From Halapricum hydrolyticum (GTDB lineage Archaea; Halobacteriota; Halobacteria; Halobacteriales; Haloarculaceae): DNA of 64,000 bases. Shown here one piece after another: positions 41,922-49,839 of this stretch (positions within the stretch are counted from its first letter, which is position 1; the number at the start of each line of letters is the position of its first letter). The notes beneath the pieces were generated by a model. It was not told the DNA's origin, searched no databases, and saw nothing but the letters and a program-made list of their open reading frames with translations. The position numbers and the translations under genes are program-made. The stretch spans positions 434,001 through 498,000 of the forward strand of contig NZ_JAOPKC010000001.1 of assembly GCF_025517535.1 (NCBI RefSeq), read 5' to 3'.

Positions 41922-41954
41922 GTTTAAGTCCTGAAAAGGTTTAGGCTGACCTAA
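41922..41954 (+). promoter_or_regulatory. Leaderless promoter with an iron box abutting the start of the Bat-like regulator gene
   Basis: GTTTAAG at ~41922-41928 is the TATA box, about 28 nt upstream of the ATG at 41956, so the mRNA should be leaderless. The iron box TTAGGC-TG-ACCTAA (41941-41954, one mismatch to the perfect palindrome) sits between TATA and ATG. A repressor there would block transcription when iron is plentiful. Confidence 0.7.
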
Positions 41955-41955
41955 T

Positions 41956-42615
41956 ATGGTCCGAGCGTCGTTGACACTGACTGTGCCGGAGCGAGTGTGG
42001 ATCGGTACTGTCTCGCGCGAGTTTCCCGAGGCGCGGTTCCGCGTCCGGTCGGTCCGTTCCGCCGACGAACTCGGAGTCGGGCTCGTCGAGATCAGCGCCG
42101 ACGACATCGAGACTGTCGTCAGCGAGATGGAGACGCACGACCCTGTTCACTCGGTGACGCCGCTTCAGAGCGGGCAAGGCCGAGCGCTGGTCCAGATCGA
42201 GGCGGATGAACCCGTGCTCTTGCGATTGCTCGAACGGACCGGCATCCCGATCGAAACGCCGTTCGACATCGTCGGTGGCGAGGTCGAGTGGACGCTGACG
42301 ACGACGCGACACAGACTGTCCGAGCTCGGTTCGGAACTCGATCGCTCGGAACTCCAGTACGTCGTCAATCACGTCTGGGACAGTGCCCAGTTCGAACGCG
42401 TTCTGACCGAGCGCCAGCAGGAGGTCGTCCAGGCCGCCATCGACGCCGGATACTACGACTCGCCGCGCGACTGTACCCAGGAAGATCTGGCTGAGAGGCT
42501 GAACATGGCGAAATCGACCTGTAGCGACATTCTCCACCGGGCGGAGGAACACATCGTCAAGCACTTCCAGCGTGATCCGTCTTCGGACTATACGGCGCGG
42601 AAGAAACCGGCCTGA
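41956..42615 (+). CDS. Bat/HTH-10 type transcription regulator under an iron box
   Basis: This 219-aa protein belongs to the bacterio-opsin-activator group: an N-terminal ~150-residue sensor-like domain and a C-terminal HTH-10 domain (LTERQQEVVQAAIDAGYYDSPRDCTQEDLAERLNMAKSTCSDILHRAEEHIV). It lacks the N-terminal cysteine cluster of NarO and is closer in layout to DmsR. It is located among denitrification genes and carries an iron box at its start codon, so it could connect iron status to the denitrification programme. Targets are not known. Confidence 0.85.
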   Translation: MVRASLTLTVPERVWIGTVSREFPEARFRVRSVRSADELGVGLVEISADDIETVVSEMETHDPVHSVTPLQSGQGRALVQIEADEPVLLRLLERTGIPIETPFDIVGGEVEWTLTTTRHRLSELGSELDRSELQYVVNHVWDSAQFERVLTERQQEVVQAAIDAGYYDSPRDCTQEDLAERLNMAKSTCSDILHRAEEHIVKHFQRDPSSDYTARKKPA

Positions 42616-42660
42616 TGGTGGCCGAGAGGTGTCTTCTCTCGCGAGGCCGGTCGAGAACAG

Positions 42661-42897
42661 CTACGCGTGTTCGATCTCGATGTGCCACTCGTCGGATCCG
42701 ACTTCGGTCGCCTCGTAGGTGAACCCGCGACTCTCGATGACGTCGTAGAGCGGTTCCGGCTCGAAGCTATTGATCAACAACAGCGTTTCTCCCTCGGGGA
42801 GACTGCCCAGTGCGGCCATGATGTCTCCGAACGGCTCGCCATCGATGTTCCGCACGTCGAGTCGCTCGTCCGCTGTCTCTGTCGTGTCTGAACTCAT
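42661..42897 (-). CDS. DUF2249 protein
   Basis: This 78-aa protein, LDVRNIDGEPFGDIMAALGSLPEGETLLLINSF to HIEIEHA, is a stand-alone DUF2249 domain (TusA-like fold with the DVR-x-x-P/E start and DxW end). DUF2249 proteins are often encoded near NO and denitrification genes in bacteria. A TATA element at ~42924-42930 and a dyad at 42936-42947 (one mismatch) lie upstream at the same distances as other genes of the island. Two further DUF2249 domains occur in the window. Confidence 0.85.
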   Translation of the reverse strand: MSSDTTETADERLDVRNIDGEPFGDIMAALGSLPEGETLLLINSFEPEPLYDVIESRGFTYEATEVGSDEWHIEIEHA

Positions 42898-42935
42898 AGA
42901 CGCACTGACGGCCGTCCCGCACCTGTATATTTACC

Positions 42936-42947
42936 CGATGACGTTCG
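42936..42947. promoter_or_regulatory. CGAA-N4-TTCG-like dyad upstream of DUF2249 gene
   Basis: CGATGACGTTCG (one mismatch), 38 nt from the start codon at 42897 and just behind its TATA element. Confidence 0.55.
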
Positions 42948-43003
42948 GCCGAGGACAGAAAAGTCCACGCGTACAACCGTCTCGTCGCCGTCGGGACGCT
43001 CCG

Positions 43004-43531
43004 CTAGAAACAAAACACGAACGGATACATCAGTGCCACCCGGTCGCAGTCCTCGAGTTCCGTATCGAGCCCGTCGAGATGTTCGGTCAACTACCCCACC
43101 CTACTTCGCTCGGTCCGACGACCTCGCTCGTTGAGGGTGGGGCTTGTCGGTGGACTCCGCCTCTGACTCTAGAGCAGAGTACGAGACAAATCCTCGGTTC
43201 GGCGTCACAGTCCCCGACTTCAGGGCAAGTTGACTGTTGCCCGTCCGCCCTGATTGAACCGGCCGTTGACGGCGACGCGGGCGAACGCCCTGGTCTGTTC
43301 GCCCTCCGGGTTCTTGTTCCACGTCTCGGGCGGATCCCCTTCCAGGGGTGCCCATCCGCGTGCGGTCGCGTCGGCCTCCGTCTCGCCGATGAGCATGTCG
43401 GCGACGTCGTACTCCTCGACGGCGTTGAGAAACTCCCGAACCGACGATCCGTCGAACGTGTACTCGAAACTCCCCTTGCCGACTGCCGACCGAACGTGGC
43501 CGGTGCACTTGACCTCGACTGTCGTTACCAC
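43004..43531 (-). pseudogene. MoaD-like small protein gene split by a 168-bp insertion
   Basis: The first part (GTG 43531, VTTVEVKCTGHVRSAVGKGS to RVAVNGRFN) ends at 43253. The last part, EHLDGLDTELEDCDRVALMYPFVFCF, is at 43084-43004. Put together they give a ~117-aa protein with the ubiquitin-like pattern (FLNAVEEYDVADMLIGETE, NPEGEQTRAFARVAVNG), a type that recurs in haloarchaea. The 168-bp insert is a multiple of three but has stop codons, so the product would be truncated. The protein probably served in cofactor or sulfur transfer for the denitrification enzymes; that is inference. Confidence 0.8.
43085..43252. mobile_element. Palindrome-rich mini-element inside the MoaD-like gene
   Basis: GTCAACT (43086-43092) and AGTTGAC (43228-43234) are terminal inverted repeats. 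A hairpin with stem CCCCACCCT/AGGGTGGGG (~43093-43140) follows the left end, CTCTG-...-CAGAG stems lie in the middle, and CAGGGC/GCCCTG flank the right end. The layout resembles the ends of IS200/IS605 elements without any gene, i.e. a MITE. Confidence 0.7.
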
Positions 43532-43679
43532 CGTTGCTGACGTGAGCGCACGCTGGACCGATACTTGATGCTCATATCCGCTCGATGTGATCGAAACAAC
43601 CTGTCATTATTCCTTAACGTATTGGGAACGATTGCGATTCGAGCGAGCGGCTACCTGCAGGAAGCAAAAGAAAGCCGGT

Positions 43680-43735
43680 CGAATATATTCCCCCGCACTC
43701 CAGGCGGCTGGGAACGCCAGTTCCCCCTATATTTG
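43680..43735 (+). promoter_or_regulatory. norB promoter: dyad plus TATA
   Basis: CGAA-TATA-TTCC (43680-43691, one mismatch) is followed by a second dyad, GGGAAC-GCCA-GTTCCC (43710-43725), and a TATA element TATATTT (43728-43734). The TATA is ~25 nt upstream of the ATG at 43756, favouring that start and a leaderless mRNA. The rest of the 224-bp spacer shows no gene. Confidence 0.65.
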
Positions 43736-43755
43736 GGGTTATCAAAAGGGTGCAC

Positions 43756-46041
43756 ATGGAGCTTCGACGAAAGACAATCGCGATCGTGATCGTCATTGCG
43801 TTCGTGTTCAATCTGGTCGTGATGGGTGCCGGTGCGTTCTTCGCCTATCAGGAAGCACCGCCGATCCCCGAACAGATCACCGGCCCCGACGGCCAGACGG
43901 TCGTCACGGAAGAGGAGATCAGAGACGGAAAGGAGCAGTTCCAGCAGCACGGTCTGATGAACCACGGATCGATCCTCGGCAACGGTGCCTACTACGGGGT
44001 CGACTACACTGCAGATACGCTGGATTTAAAGACAGCGCACATGCGCGATTATTACGCGCGTGAGCGATTCGACGTCGGGTACGAATCGCTGCCGTCCGAC
44101 CGGCAGGCTGCCATCGCCGAAGTGGTCAAACAGGACCTGGATAGCGGCTACGACGGCGGCGACATCGAGTACTCGCCGGCGGAGCGATACGCACACGAAC
44201 AGATCCAGGAGGTGTACGTCGAGCGGTATCACGAGGGGAGTTCCGAACGCGGGATTCCCTCGGAGATGATCGATTCGGAGGCGGGGGCCCGTCAGTTCGC
44301 GGATTTTGCACTATGGACGGCGTGGTTCTCTCACACTGACCGCCCGGACGGCGAGAACTCCTACACGAACGAGTGGCCCTACGCGCCCGGCGCCGGCAAC
44401 GACGCTACCGGCTCAGCGATGCTCTGGAGCGTCATCGCAATGGTGCTGCTGGTCGCCGGGGCTGGGTTCGCGATCTGGCTGTACAAGTCGGTCGACCTAC
44501 CTGAACCGTCTGCGACAGACATCTCCGTCCCGGAACCGGGCGACGTGAGCGTCTTCCCCAGCCAGCGCTCGGCGTTGCGGTTTATCCCGATCGCCGCGGT
44601 GTTGTTCCTGGGACAGGTGCTCCTCGGCGGGTTGCTCGCACACTTCTACATCGAGCGCGACGCGTTCTTCGGTATCGGCGAGTTGCTCGGGTTCGACATC
44701 CTCCAGTGGCTGCCCTTCGCCATCGCGAAGACCTGGCACATCGATCTGGGGATTCTCTGGATCGCCGTGACGTGGCTCGGTGCTGGACTGTTCCTGCCGC
44801 CGCTTTTGACCGGTCACGAACCCGACCGCCAGTCGACGCTCGTCGACGGGCTGCTTGGAGCGATCGTGGTGGTCACGGTCGGCGGCATGGCCGGGATCTG
44901 GCTCGGTGCCAACGGCCACCTGCCGGGCGAACTCTGGTGGCTGCTGGGCAACGAGGGGCTGGAGTACCTCGAAGTCGGGAAGGTCTGGCAGTTCGGTCTG
45001 CTGGCCGGCTTTCTCATCTGGGCGGCGCTGTCCGTTCGCGGGCTGAAGCCGCTGCTCGACCGCGAACCACCCTACGGGCTCGCTCACATGATCCTCTACG
45101 CCGGCGGGTCCATCGCGTTGCTGTTCACGGCCGGCTTCCTGTTCACGCCCGAGACGAACATCGCTGTCACCGAGTTCTGGCGCTGGTGGGTTGTCCACAT
45201 GTGGGTCGAAGGTGCCTTCGAATTCTTCATCGTCGCCATCGTCGGGCTGACGCTAGTGTCGATGAACCTCCTCTCGAGACGTAGCGCCGAGAAGGCCGTC
45301 ATGCTACAGGCCCTGCTGGTTATGGGCACCGGCGTCATCGGCGTCTCGCATCACTACTGGTGGATCGGGATGCCCGACATGTGGATCCCGATCGGGAGCG
45401 TCTTCTCGACGCTGGAGTTGATTCCGCTGGTGTTCATCCTCTACGAGGCGCTGGGACAGTATCGGGCGATGACCGAGACCGGGTCGTTCCCCTACAAACT
45501 GCCGTTCATGTTCATCGTCGCCAGCGGCGTCTGGAACTTCGTCGGTGCGGGCGTCCTCGGTTTCTTCATCAACCTCCCGCTGATCAACTACTACGAGCAC
45601 GGGACGTATCTCACCGTCGGACACGCCCACGCGGCGATGTTCGGTGCCTTTGGCTTCCTCGCGCTGGGAATGGTCGCGTACATGCTCCAGATCGCGATCG
45701 AACCCGAACGCTGGGACGCGTCCTGGCTTCGAGCGTCGTTCTGGCTGTGGAACGTCGGCCTGGCGCTGATGGTGTTCGTCTCGGTGCTCCCGGTCGGCTT
45801 CCTCCAGCTCGACGCCGCGTTCACCGAGAGCTACGCACTCTCCCGGAGTCTGGCGTTCTACAACCAGGACGTCGTGCAGACGCTGTTCTGGGCTCGACTG
45901 CCCGGCGACACGCTGCTCATCCTGGGGACCGTCGTCTACGTGGCCGATCTGCTCAGAAAGCGGTTCGTCCTCCGCAGCTCGGCTGACGACCCCAGCGTCG
46001 ACGACATGGCTGTCGCGCGGGGCGTGCTGGACGACGACTGA
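43756..46041 (+). CDS. norB: Quinol-dependent nitric oxide reductase (qNOR)
   Basis: This 761-aa membrane enzyme reduces 2 NO to N2O with quinol electrons. The N-terminal ~220 residues (GKEQFQQHGLMNHGSILGNGAYYG) are the cytochrome-c-like domain without a CxxCH heme motif. That, with single-chain length, separates qNOR from cNOR. About 14 spans follow, with the heme and FeB histidines in KTWHIDLGILW, WWVVHMWVEGAFEFF, SHHYWWIG and VGHAHAAMFGAFGFLALG. I use ATG 43756; a GTG two codons upstream is possible. A CopZ/P-type ATPase pair follows. Confidence 0.95.
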   Translation: MELRRKTIAIVIVIAFVFNLVVMGAGAFFAYQEAPPIPEQITGPDGQTVVTEEEIRDGKEQFQQHGLMNHGSILGNGAYYGVDYTADTLDLKTAHMRDYYARERFDVGYESLPSDRQAAIAEVVKQDLDSGYDGGDIEYSPAERYAHEQIQEVYVERYHEGSSERGIPSEMIDSEAGARQFADFALWTAWFSHTDRPDGENSYTNEWPYAPGAGNDATGSAMLWSVIAMVLLVAGAGFAIWLYKSVDLPEPSATDISVPEPGDVSVFPSQRSALRFIPIAAVLFLGQVLLGGLLAHFYIERDAFFGIGELLGFDILQWLPFAIAKTWHIDLGILWIAVTWLGAGLFLPPLLTGHEPDRQSTLVDGLLGAIVVVTVGGMAGIWLGANGHLPGELWWLLGNEGLEYLEVGKVWQFGLLAGFLIWAALSVRGLKPLLDREPPYGLAHMILYAGGSIALLFTAGFLFTPETNIAVTEFWRWWVVHMWVEGAFEFFIVAIVGLTLVSMNLLSRRSAEKAVMLQALLVMGTGVIGVSHHYWWIGMPDMWIPIGSVFSTLELIPLVFILYEALGQYRAMTETGSFPYKLPFMFIVASGVWNFVGAGVLGFFINLPLINYYEHGTYLTVGHAHAAMFGAFGFLALGMVAYMLQIAIEPERWDASWLRASFWLWNVGLALMVFVSVLPVGFLQLDAAFTESYALSRSLAFYNQDVVQTLFWARLPGDTLLILGTVVYVADLLRKRFVLRSSADDPSVDDMAVARGVLDDD

Positions 46042-46323
46042 TCGTGACCGCTATAACGATTTACGGCGCGGATTGGCAGCGGCTGGGACAACCCGAAGTA
46101 CAACGCCTGGTGGTGACCGGAGCGACAGCGGTGACGGCTTCGACGCGGTCCGGAAAGAACTCGAATGTCGCCGAGATCCGTCTGTTCGCAGAGACGAGAT
46201 GAATCCACCTCACCCGGCCGAAGCCCTAGACGACCCGTTTGACCGTCCCGACCACCTATTTAACAAATCAAACATATCATTTGAGAAATCCTTTTTGAAA
46301 GCCGGTCCATAGACAGGGACGCA
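46042..46323. other. 282-bp spacer with the copZ promoter
   Basis: The 3' half is A+T-rich with a TATA-like ATTTAAC (~46257-46263) and the dyad TCAAA-N7-TTTGA (46268-46284), a possible metal-sensor operator. No gene or repeat is supported in the 5' half. Confidence 0.5.
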
Positions 46324-46539
46324 ATGAGCGAAACGACACAGTTCCGCGTACTGGACTTCGACTGTCCGACGTGTGCGAGTACCGTCGAGCGTGCCCTGCA
46401 GAACGCTGCGGGTGTCGAGCGCGTCGAGGTCCACTACGCGACCGGCCGAGTCGAGATCGAGTACGACACGACCGTCGTCGATCCCGAGACGTTCGCACAG
46501 ACGATCGAACAGCAAGGGTACACGCCCCAGCGTGCCTGA
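46324..46539 (+). CDS. copZ: HMA-domain copper chaperone (CopZ-like)
   Basis: This 71-aa protein is a single heavy-metal-associated domain with the metal site C14-P-T-C17 (DFDCPTCASTVERAL), where copper chaperones normally have MxCxxC. It passes Cu(I) or a related metal to the P-type ATPase encoded 12 bp downstream. Copper supply or protection matters for NirK and halocyanin. Confidence 0.88.
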   Translation: MSETTQFRVLDFDCPTCASTVERALQNAAGVERVEVHYATGRVEIEYDTTVVDPETFAQTIEQQGYTPQRA

Positions 46540-46551
46540 GGTGGGTCGAGC

Positions 46552-48489
46552 GTGATCGACATCTCCGAACGGCTGCCGACCGAGTGGTATCGGTACTACG
46601 CCAAACACCGGACGGCGACAATCGCCGCGACCAGCGGTCTCCTGTACGCGGGCGGCTGGTCGATCGGGTACTTCGCCGGGCTCGACACTGCGAGTGTCGC
46701 AATCTTAATTCTCGCAGCGGTCGTCGGCGGCTACGACATCGCCAGACAGGGCTATCACGAGGTGCGAAACCGGACGCTGGGGATCAAGACCCTGGTGACG
46801 CTGGCAGCGATCGGCGCGATCGCGATCGGCGCGTACTGGGAAGCCGCGGCAGTAGTCTTCCTGTTCTCGCTTGGATCGTATCTCGAAGGACGGACGATGC
46901 GCAAGACCCGCACCGCCCTCCAGGAGCTGCTGGAGATGACGCCCGACACGGCGACCGTCAGGCGGGACGGGGAACTGAAAGAGGTGCCCGCCCGCGAGGT
47001 CGAAACTGGCGAGACAGTCGTCGTCAAGCCGGGCGAGAAGCTCCCCGTCGACGGCGAAGTCCGCACCGGCGAGAGTGCCGTCAATCAGGCTCCCGTGACC
47101 GGCGAGAGTGCGCCCGTCTACAAGACGGACGGTGACGAGGTCTACGCCGGGACGATCAACCAGGCGGGCTCGCTGGAAGTCCGAACGACCGGTGCGGGCT
47201 CGGACACGACCCTCCAGCGAATCATCCGCCGGGTCGAGCAGGCTCAGGAGGCCCAGTCCTCGACCGAGCGGCTGATCGACCGCTTCGCGAAGTACTACAC
47301 GCCGGGCGTGATCGCGCTGTCGATCGTCGCCTTTGCCGTCACGCGGAACGCGATGCTGTCACTGACGTTGCTGGTGATCGGCTGCCCCGGCGCGCTCGTG
47401 ATCGGGCCGCCCGTCAGCGTCGTCAGTGCGATCGGCAACGCCGCCAGGAACGGCGTCCTGATGAAGGGCGGCGAACACCTCGAAACGGCCGGGACCATCG
47501 ACCTCGTGGCGTTCGACAAAACGGGGACTCTGACGAGAGGCGAGCCGACCGTTGCCGACGTCGAGGGCTTCGGCGTCGAGGACCGCGAGGCACTGACTCT
47601 CGCCGCCGTCGCCGAGAAGAAGAGCGAACACCACCTCGCCGACGCCATCGTCGAAGCGGCACACGAGCGGCCGGCTGCCGTCGCCGACGGAGGTACCGTT
47701 GCGGTCGAGGAGACAGCAAGCCCTCCCGGTGAGTCGTATTCGATCCCGGACCCCGACGAGTTCGACGTGGTCGCGGGCAAGGGCGTCGTCGCCCGTCACG
47801 ACGGGCGGGAGATCGTCGTCGGCAACCGCACGCTACTCGACGACTGTGATGTCGAGGTGCCAGCGGACGTCGAAGAACACGTCCGCGAGCGCGAACAGCA
47901 CGGCGAGACCGCGGTTCTGGTCGCGGACGATGCCGCCGTCGTCGGCGTCGTCGCCATACGCGACGAGTTGCGTGAGGCCGCCCCCGGCGTGATCGAGTCG
48001 CTACGGGCGGCCGGCGTCGAGACGGCGATGCTGACCGGCGACAACAAGCGGGTCGCCACCGCGGCCGCCGAGGCGGTCGGGATCGACGACTACCGCGCCG
48101 AGTTACTCCCCGAAGACAAGCAGGCGATCGTCGAGGAACTCGGCGAGGATCACACCGTCGCGATGGTCGGCGACGGGATCAACGACGCCCCGTCGCTGGC
48201 AACCGCAGACGTGGGAATCGCCATGGGTGCGGCCGGCACTGACACCGCCATCGAGACCGCGGACATGGCACTGATGGCCGACGACCTGGGGCACATCCCG
48301 TATGCGGTCACGCTCAGCAAAGCCACCCGTCGGAACGTCTACGAGAACGTCGCTATCGCGATCGCGACGGTCGCGCTGCTGCTCGCGGGCGTGCTGACCA
48401 GCTACGTCACGCTCGCCTCGGGGATGCTCGTCCACGAGGCCAGCGTCCTCGCGGTGATCGGAAACGGCATGCGACTGCTGCGGTACTGA
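46552..48489 (+). CDS. P1B-type heavy-metal ATPase with a CPG metal motif
   Basis: This 645-aa ATPase has the P1B layout: actuator loop PVTGESAPVYK (~181-191), phosphorylation motif DKTGTL (322-327), and MLTGDN and MVGDGINDAPSLA hinges. The membrane metal-binding motif reads CPG (278-280) instead of the usual CPC, and no N-terminal HMA domain is fused; the separate CopZ may replace it. It starts at GTG 46552. It probably exports or loads metal. The copper/zinc specificity is open because of the CPG motif. Confidence 0.87.
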   Translation: MIDISERLPTEWYRYYAKHRTATIAATSGLLYAGGWSIGYFAGLDTASVAILILAAVVGGYDIARQGYHEVRNRTLGIKTLVTLAAIGAIAIGAYWEAAAVVFLFSLGSYLEGRTMRKTRTALQELLEMTPDTATVRRDGELKEVPAREVETGETVVVKPGEKLPVDGEVRTGESAVNQAPVTGESAPVYKTDGDEVYAGTINQAGSLEVRTTGAGSDTTLQRIIRRVEQAQEAQSSTERLIDRFAKYYTPGVIALSIVAFAVTRNAMLSLTLLVIGCPGALVIGPPVSVVSAIGNAARNGVLMKGGEHLETAGTIDLVAFDKTGTLTRGEPTVADVEGFGVEDREALTLAAVAEKKSEHHLADAIVEAAHERPAAVADGGTVAVEETASPPGESYSIPDPDEFDVVAGKGVVARHDGREIVVGNRTLLDDCDVEVPADVEEHVREREQHGETAVLVADDAAVVGVVAIRDELREAAPGVIESLRAAGVETAMLTGDNKRVATAAAEAVGIDDYRAELLPEDKQAIVEELGEDHTVAMVGDGINDAPSLATADVGIAMGAAGTDTAIETADMALMADDLGHIPYAVTLSKATRRNVYENVAIAIATVALLLAGVLTSYVTLASGMLVHEASVLAVIGNGMRLLRY

Positions 48490-48506
48490 AAAACAGACAG
48501 ACGATC

Positions 48507-48570
48507 CACGGACACCGATGACAGAGCACGATTCACGGACACCGATGACAATTCACGAATACCGATGACA
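48507..48570. repeat. Triplicated start region ahead of the FmdE-like gene
   Basis: CACGGACACCGATGACA occurs at 48507-48523 and 48534-48550, and a 14/17 copy lies at 48554-48570. Each contains ATGACA; the third is the start of the gene at 48565. The upstream copies are in other frames and code for very short peptides. Confidence 0.7.
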
Positions 48571-49224
48571 GAACACACGACTCCGACCGAGACGAACAGC
48601 ACGAACTGGGCTGTCGAGTACGACGCCGAACCGATCAGGATCCGCGATCCCGCGGCCGAGGCACTCGCCGTCCTCGATCCCGGCGATCCGTTTGTCGTCA
48701 CCTACGAGGACGTGGTGAAGACCGCGGGCCACTCCTGTCCGACGGCGTCGGGCGCCTACCGGATCACACAGCTCGGTCTCGACGCGCTCTATCCGAACAG
48801 CCTCCCGGTCAGAGGCGAGATCGAAGTCCGCGCGGGCGGGCCGTCCGACGACGCTACCTACGGCGTGATGAGCCGACTCGTCTCGTACGTGACCGGCGCA
48901 GCGGGCGACGACGGCTTCGGAGGACTGGGCGGCGGCCACGGCGACCGGCAGAACCTGCTGAAGTACGACGCGTTCGAGCCAGTGGGCCCCGACCCGACGT
49001 TTCGCTTCCAGCGGACTGACACCGGCGATACCGTCGAAGTCGTCTATCACGTCCGGGACGTTCCGGACGGCGGCCCAGCGATCGGCCACCTCCAGCGGAT
49101 CCTCGACGGAACCGCGACCGCGGACGACCGCGAGGCGTTCGCCGACGCCTGGCACGGACGCGTTCGGGCCGTTCTCGCCGACGACGACCTGTTTTCGGTC
49201 CACTCGCTCGACACGGGGACGTGA
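48565..49224 (+). CDS. FmdE-like protein in the denitrification island
   Basis: This 219-aa soluble protein contains VKTAGHSCPTASGAYRITQLGLDALYPNSLPVRGEIEV, matching the FmdE family pattern GH-x-C-P near the N-terminus (H56, C58), where FmdE proteins bind zinc or another metal. Methanogens use FmdE with formylmethanofuran dehydrogenase; here no such enzyme is near, so a metal- or molybdopterin-related role for Nar/Nor maturation is only inferred. The frame overlaps the next gene by 4 bases (GTGA). Confidence 0.72.
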   Translation: MTEHTTPTETNSTNWAVEYDAEPIRIRDPAAEALAVLDPGDPFVVTYEDVVKTAGHSCPTASGAYRITQLGLDALYPNSLPVRGEIEVRAGGPSDDATYGVMSRLVSYVTGAAGDDGFGGLGGGHGDRQNLLKYDAFEPVGPDPTFRFQRTDTGDTVEVVYHVRDVPDGGPAIGHLQRILDGTATADDREAFADAWHGRVRAVLADDDLFSVHSLDTGT

Positions 49225-49802
49225 CCGAACGACGTGCGAACGTGTTCGGGAAAGTCCACAGGGGCGGAGAGACCGAACAGAGAGTCAAGATGGGCCTGTT
49301 CAGCCGAGGCGACAGTGGCGGACCGGATTTCGACGCGTACGACGAGCTCGTCCCGTCGAACCTCCCGGAGCCGGGGGAACGTCTGACCGACCACGAAGTG
49401 CTCGAGGGCGAGGAGCACGTCGAGATCCACCGGACAGTCAGGGACATTTTCGAGGAGCGGGGCGTCTACGACACGACGTTCGGGTACAACCTTGCAAAGC
49501 TCAACCTCGATCCGCGCCACCCTGACGCCGGGTTCAGGTACGCGACCGAAGACGACGAGGTACTGCACGTCGAGTTCACGCCGACGACCGCATTCTGCCC
49601 GCAGGGTGAGGTACTCACGACCGCTGCGAACCGCGCGCTCAACGATCTTGCCGATCGCCACGGGTTCGAGCAGGTCGAGGTCCGGATCGCCGACCTCCAC
49701 CAGCACAGCGACGCGATCAACGAACAACTACAGACCGATGCCACTGACGGCGAACTCGATGAGGACCCGGCGACGGACGAGCAAGCAGATCTTCCCTTCT
49801 GA
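49221..49802 (+). CDS. MIP18/DUF59-like protein
   Basis: This 193-aa frame overlaps the FmdE-like gene (GTG 49221 in a GTGA overlap). An internal ATG at 49290 (MGLFSRGDSGGPDFDAYDELVP) could be the real start. The core VEIHRTVRDIFEERGVYDTTFGYNL to VEFTPTTAFCPQGEVLTTAAN resembles the Fe-S assembly MIP18/PaaD fold, whose hallmark is a T-x-x-x-C-P loop. It may help Fe-S loading of the denitrification enzymes. The family assignment is tentative. Confidence 0.6.
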   Translation: MTERRANVFGKVHRGGETEQRVKMGLFSRGDSGGPDFDAYDELVPSNLPEPGERLTDHEVLEGEEHVEIHRTVRDIFEERGVYDTTFGYNLAKLNLDPRHPDAGFRYATEDDEVLHVEFTPTTAFCPQGEVLTTAANRALNDLADRHGFEQVEVRIADLHQHSDAINEQLQTDATDGELDEDPATDEQADLPF

Positions 49803-49839
49803 CAGTATTTTTCGGCGGTTCGAACTCTTCTCTCCCGGT

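Noticed and set aside
42936..42947. TTAGGC-type iron box for the DUF2249 gene
   Set aside because: No TTAGG or CCTAA half-site is present; only the CGAA-N4-TTCG-like dyad fits.
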